From the NCBI GenBank assembly GCA_033961575.1, contig CM066735.1, positions 33,561,501-33,625,500 of the forward strand: DNA of 64,000 nt, written 5' to 3'. Positions 61,711-64,000 of the stretch are shown here, in pieces. Source of the DNA: Aselliscus stoliczkanus. Lineage: Eukaryota > Chordata > Mammalia > Chiroptera > Hipposideridae. Below the pieces are notes generated by a model that saw only the letters and a program-made list of their open reading frames with translations, was not told the DNA's origin and did not search any database. Each line of letters starts with the position of its first letter. Position 1 is the first letter of the stretch. The position numbers were made by a program, and so were the translations under genes.

Positions 61711-62473
61711 TGCTTTGGAGAGGCATCAAAAGTTATACTCAGAAACTGATTCTGTTTTTGTAAGCAATTTATTTAGCACACGTTCGCTGTGGGAATTTCT
61801 TGAGCCAATAGAGTACAGCATAATATCTCTTAATAAGCCAAATAAAGAAATAACATACTCCAAATAAATGACAGACTAATCGCTATTCTTCCAGGCAATG
61901 GGAGATGAAGAAATAGTCCAGATTTAATATGAGGTGTACCTTTTTTTTTTTTTTTTTTTGAGGACTGCGTCACTGGCCCTCATATGTGGGATCTGAACCG
62001 GGGCCGCTGGTGTCCCAAGCCAGCTCTTAACCATCGCACCGTGACTCGGCTGGCCCAAGGTGTACCTTTTATTATATGAGGAGGCATTTAGGCATGACAG
62101 TGACCAACTGAGAGCTTCCAGTGCAAAAGTAAAAGTCCCTTGTTGGTAGAGCACCCTGTTGCTAGGAAACGAAGATGCCATGGGTGGTGGGCTCCTCTCT
62201 TTCCTGGGGTCCAAGAGTCACTTTGTCCACAGCAGGGGATAAATGCCCCAGGGGTTTTTGCAGAATTTTTAGTTTAGCAAAGAGTAGCTTCTCAAAAACT
62301 GAAACTCTCAAATTGTCCTGACAACTTTCAGTATTTATAGCCTAAATGTCACCTTGCCATAGCTGCTTCTCCAGCTGGGTGTTCTTGTCCATAAGCCCCC
62401 AGTAGGGCCCCTCAGCAGCGAGGCTGCTGACTGCATATCAATAACAGCAGAAGTGGAATGATGAATTCTGGCA
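61711..62473 (-). mobile_element. Solo ERV-type LTR, family A, minus copy, with SINE insertion
   Basis: Reverse-complement copy of the LTR at 31998-32684. In its own orientation it has TGCCAGAATTCATCATTCCA at the 5' end, a TATA-like ATAATAAAAGG (split from downstream sequence by the SINE), and GTGCTAAATAAATTGC with a real AATAAA. Pairwise similarity is high around 62340-62460 and 61730-61930. No internal proviral genes adjoin it. Confidence 0.78.
61945..62056 (-). mobile_element. Short tRNA-only SINE, copy 16
   Basis: Same 100-bp unit as at 6872, with a T18 run on the plus strand. Flanking direct repeats are gaggtgtacctttt (61931-61944) and aaggtgtacctttt (62057-62070). A 3-nt insertion is seen near the head ('ccgtgactcggc'). 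Confidence 0.92.
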
Positions 62474-62914
62474 TGACTTATTTCATTCTTATATCAAAGC
62501 AACTTTTTTTTCTCTGTCATAAATGAATGGATTACAACAAATTCACGTAAGTCATAAAAAGTGGATTTGAAATCATATTAAACCTATACACAACAATACT
62601 GTACATTGAAGGTAGTTCTATGGATAGAGGGTTAAGAAACTACCATTCTCTGAATGCATTTGAGAGAATATTATTGAGGAGCAAACAAACTTTATATCTG
62701 GAAAAATAAAAGCATGAGGAAGTAACACATTATAATGGACTCCGTACCCAGTTTGGGAGCTTTCCAAAGTCACAGTAGAATTATTTGGCTTTTAAAAGTG
62801 TTGGTTAAACATGATATAAGCCTTATTCAAAGTGACATTTCAAAAATATATGAATTTCTTGCTTAATATAGCTTGGCATTTGATAAGCAAAATATTTATT
62901 ATTTTTTCCTGCAG
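62474..62914. other. No gene recognised
   Basis: AT-rich spacer between two LTR relics. Confidence 0.4.
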
Positions 62915-63430
62915 GGGAGAAAAATTTTCCTTCTACCCTTTTAGGTTCCTTGGTTAGTTTAATAATTAAATTGATATAAGGCAGATTCACAGGAGAAAAA
63001 CAAATTAAGTTTACTAACCTGTATACCTCCTATATACATGGGAGAACCCAGGGAAAACTAACTCCTTGAATGGCCCAAACTATCACCTAAGTACCATTTT
63101 CAGCTTAAGACAAAAGATGTTGTCCTGGGGAGTCCTACTGAATGTGACCAGGAAAAGCACAGTAAATAAGGGTAAGGTTGTTAAACAGATTAAGTCCTGG
63201 CCTTCTCTACTGATAAGAGTTTCTAGAGATTTAGAGTCATCTTTCTCTTCCTGATAGGAGAAGGAGATAATCCTACAAATGGTGAACTCCCTTATAAATG
63301 TAAATGTTTACTTCTACTTAGTTTTCAGAGCTTTCCCTATGTCTACTGTTTCTTAAAAACAACCAGCTTAAAGTAATCAAGATGCCAATGATGCATATTT
63401 TGGGGTGGTATATTTTGCTCCCCTACAGTC
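62915..63430 (-). mobile_element. ERV-type LTR, family B, minus copy
   Basis: Starts 'gggagaaaaattttccttc' and ends at 'ggggtggtatattttgctcccctaca'; it is the reverse complement of the 35280-35750 family, with the shared end block 'aataattaaattgatataaggcagatt'. Only the ends align clearly with the plus copy. Confidence 0.6.
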
Positions 63431-64000
63431 TGACTGCTAAATTTTCTTTGCTTAGCAAGCACTTTGCAAAAAAAATCCTAGAATATACAGAAAATATATT
63501 ACAGGCACTGTTATTTGCATACTATCAATCTTATGTTTGACTTCAAAAACTATTTGAATAATTTACATGAAAACAAGGTCTTTGTTTATTGAGTTTATCT
63601 CCTCCCGATGCTATTTATCTTACACAGGGTTATAACTTAAATGGAGGGAAAAAACAGCAGGAACAGATGAACTCTTAAAAATAAAGATCCTGTTTCCATG
63701 CAAATACCTCTAATAATTAAAACAGAAAAATGGGAAAGCCATCCATAAATTCTCTGCCAAAATTCGCTAAGTTTTTGAGAATAAAAAGGCTTTCCTGTTT
63801 TGACTTAACATCTGAAGTCAGTAGAGTTTGCATGTTACTTTGATCTTAAAACCCTGGGTGGTCTTGGTGCTAGGGATTTTCAATGAGGCCTCTTGGGATT
63901 CCTGCAGTCCTCTATCTCAGAAGGGATAAAGGAAAATCAAACATAACCAGCTCTTTTTTATTTTTCTCATAGTTTAGTTTGCAAACATTGCTACATTTGA
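63431..64000. other. No gene recognised
   Basis: AT-rich unassigned sequence up to the window end. Confidence 0.4.

Noticed and set aside
31998..63430. A 30-kb inverted duplication suggested by LTR families A and B in opposite orientation
   Set aside because: An inverted duplication would give the order B then A on the minus strand. The order is A then B, and the sequence between does not match, so independent insertions fit better.

Overview
This window looks like non-coding nuclear DNA from a placental mammal. It is AT-rich, has no bacterial-style gene organisation, and carries many L1 fragments, MIR and MaLR/ERVL relics, Tigger- and mariner-type DNA transposons, microsatellites and recent-looking tRNA-derived SINEs. 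I found no convincing functional protein-coding gene, no intact RNA gene and no CRISPR or operon-like structure. From memory, the long SINEs (head beginning GGCCGGCC, two-tRNA forms, tail AATAAAATCTTT) resemble those of rhinolophoid (horseshoe-type) bats. That assignment is inference and was not searched.

Layout. 1-7 kb: microsatellites, MIR and MLT2 relics, a Tigger-type element and a first internally deleted mariner. 7-13.3 kb: unassigned sequence, an old LTR-like repeat, a MER44/Tigger-like element and four SINEs (6872-13225). 13.3-19.2 kb: MIR, a hAT-like relic, and two L1 3' regions, one split by a second mariner with the same deletion. 19.5-20.55 kb: a full-length processed RPL5 pseudogene on the minus strand, flanked by a target-site duplication. 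20.6-26.3 kb: mostly unique sequence, with one ORF worth testing as an exon and an 82-bp mariner MITE. 26.3-30.5 kb: a pile-up of an L1 3' tail, a MaLR LTR, a fold-back mariner, SINEs and a 2.3-kb reverse L1. 31.5-37.4 kb: a short tandem duplication, two ERV-type LTRs and a MaLR LTR. 38-41 kb: a plus-strand L1 ORF2 relic ending at a palindromic hexanucleotide array. 42.8-56.1 kb: three more L1 copies, several SINEs and one gammaretrovirus-like LTR. 56-64 kb: MIR, composite Tigger-type DNA, MLT1-like LTRs, and minus-strand copies of the two LTR families seen at 32 and 35 kb, one of them interrupted by a SINE.

The elements do not form a pathway. The window records retrotransposition (L1 copies, SINEs and an RPL5 mRNA copy with L1-style duplications) and cut-and-paste transposition (TA-flanked mariner and Tigger elements). 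I see no previously undescribed biological system. The most informative items are the two SINE structural classes sharing one tRNA head, the mariner copies with a shared internal deletion, the fold-back mariner, and the pairs of related LTRs. Element names come from recognition of sequence, not from a database search, so subfamily names are provisional.
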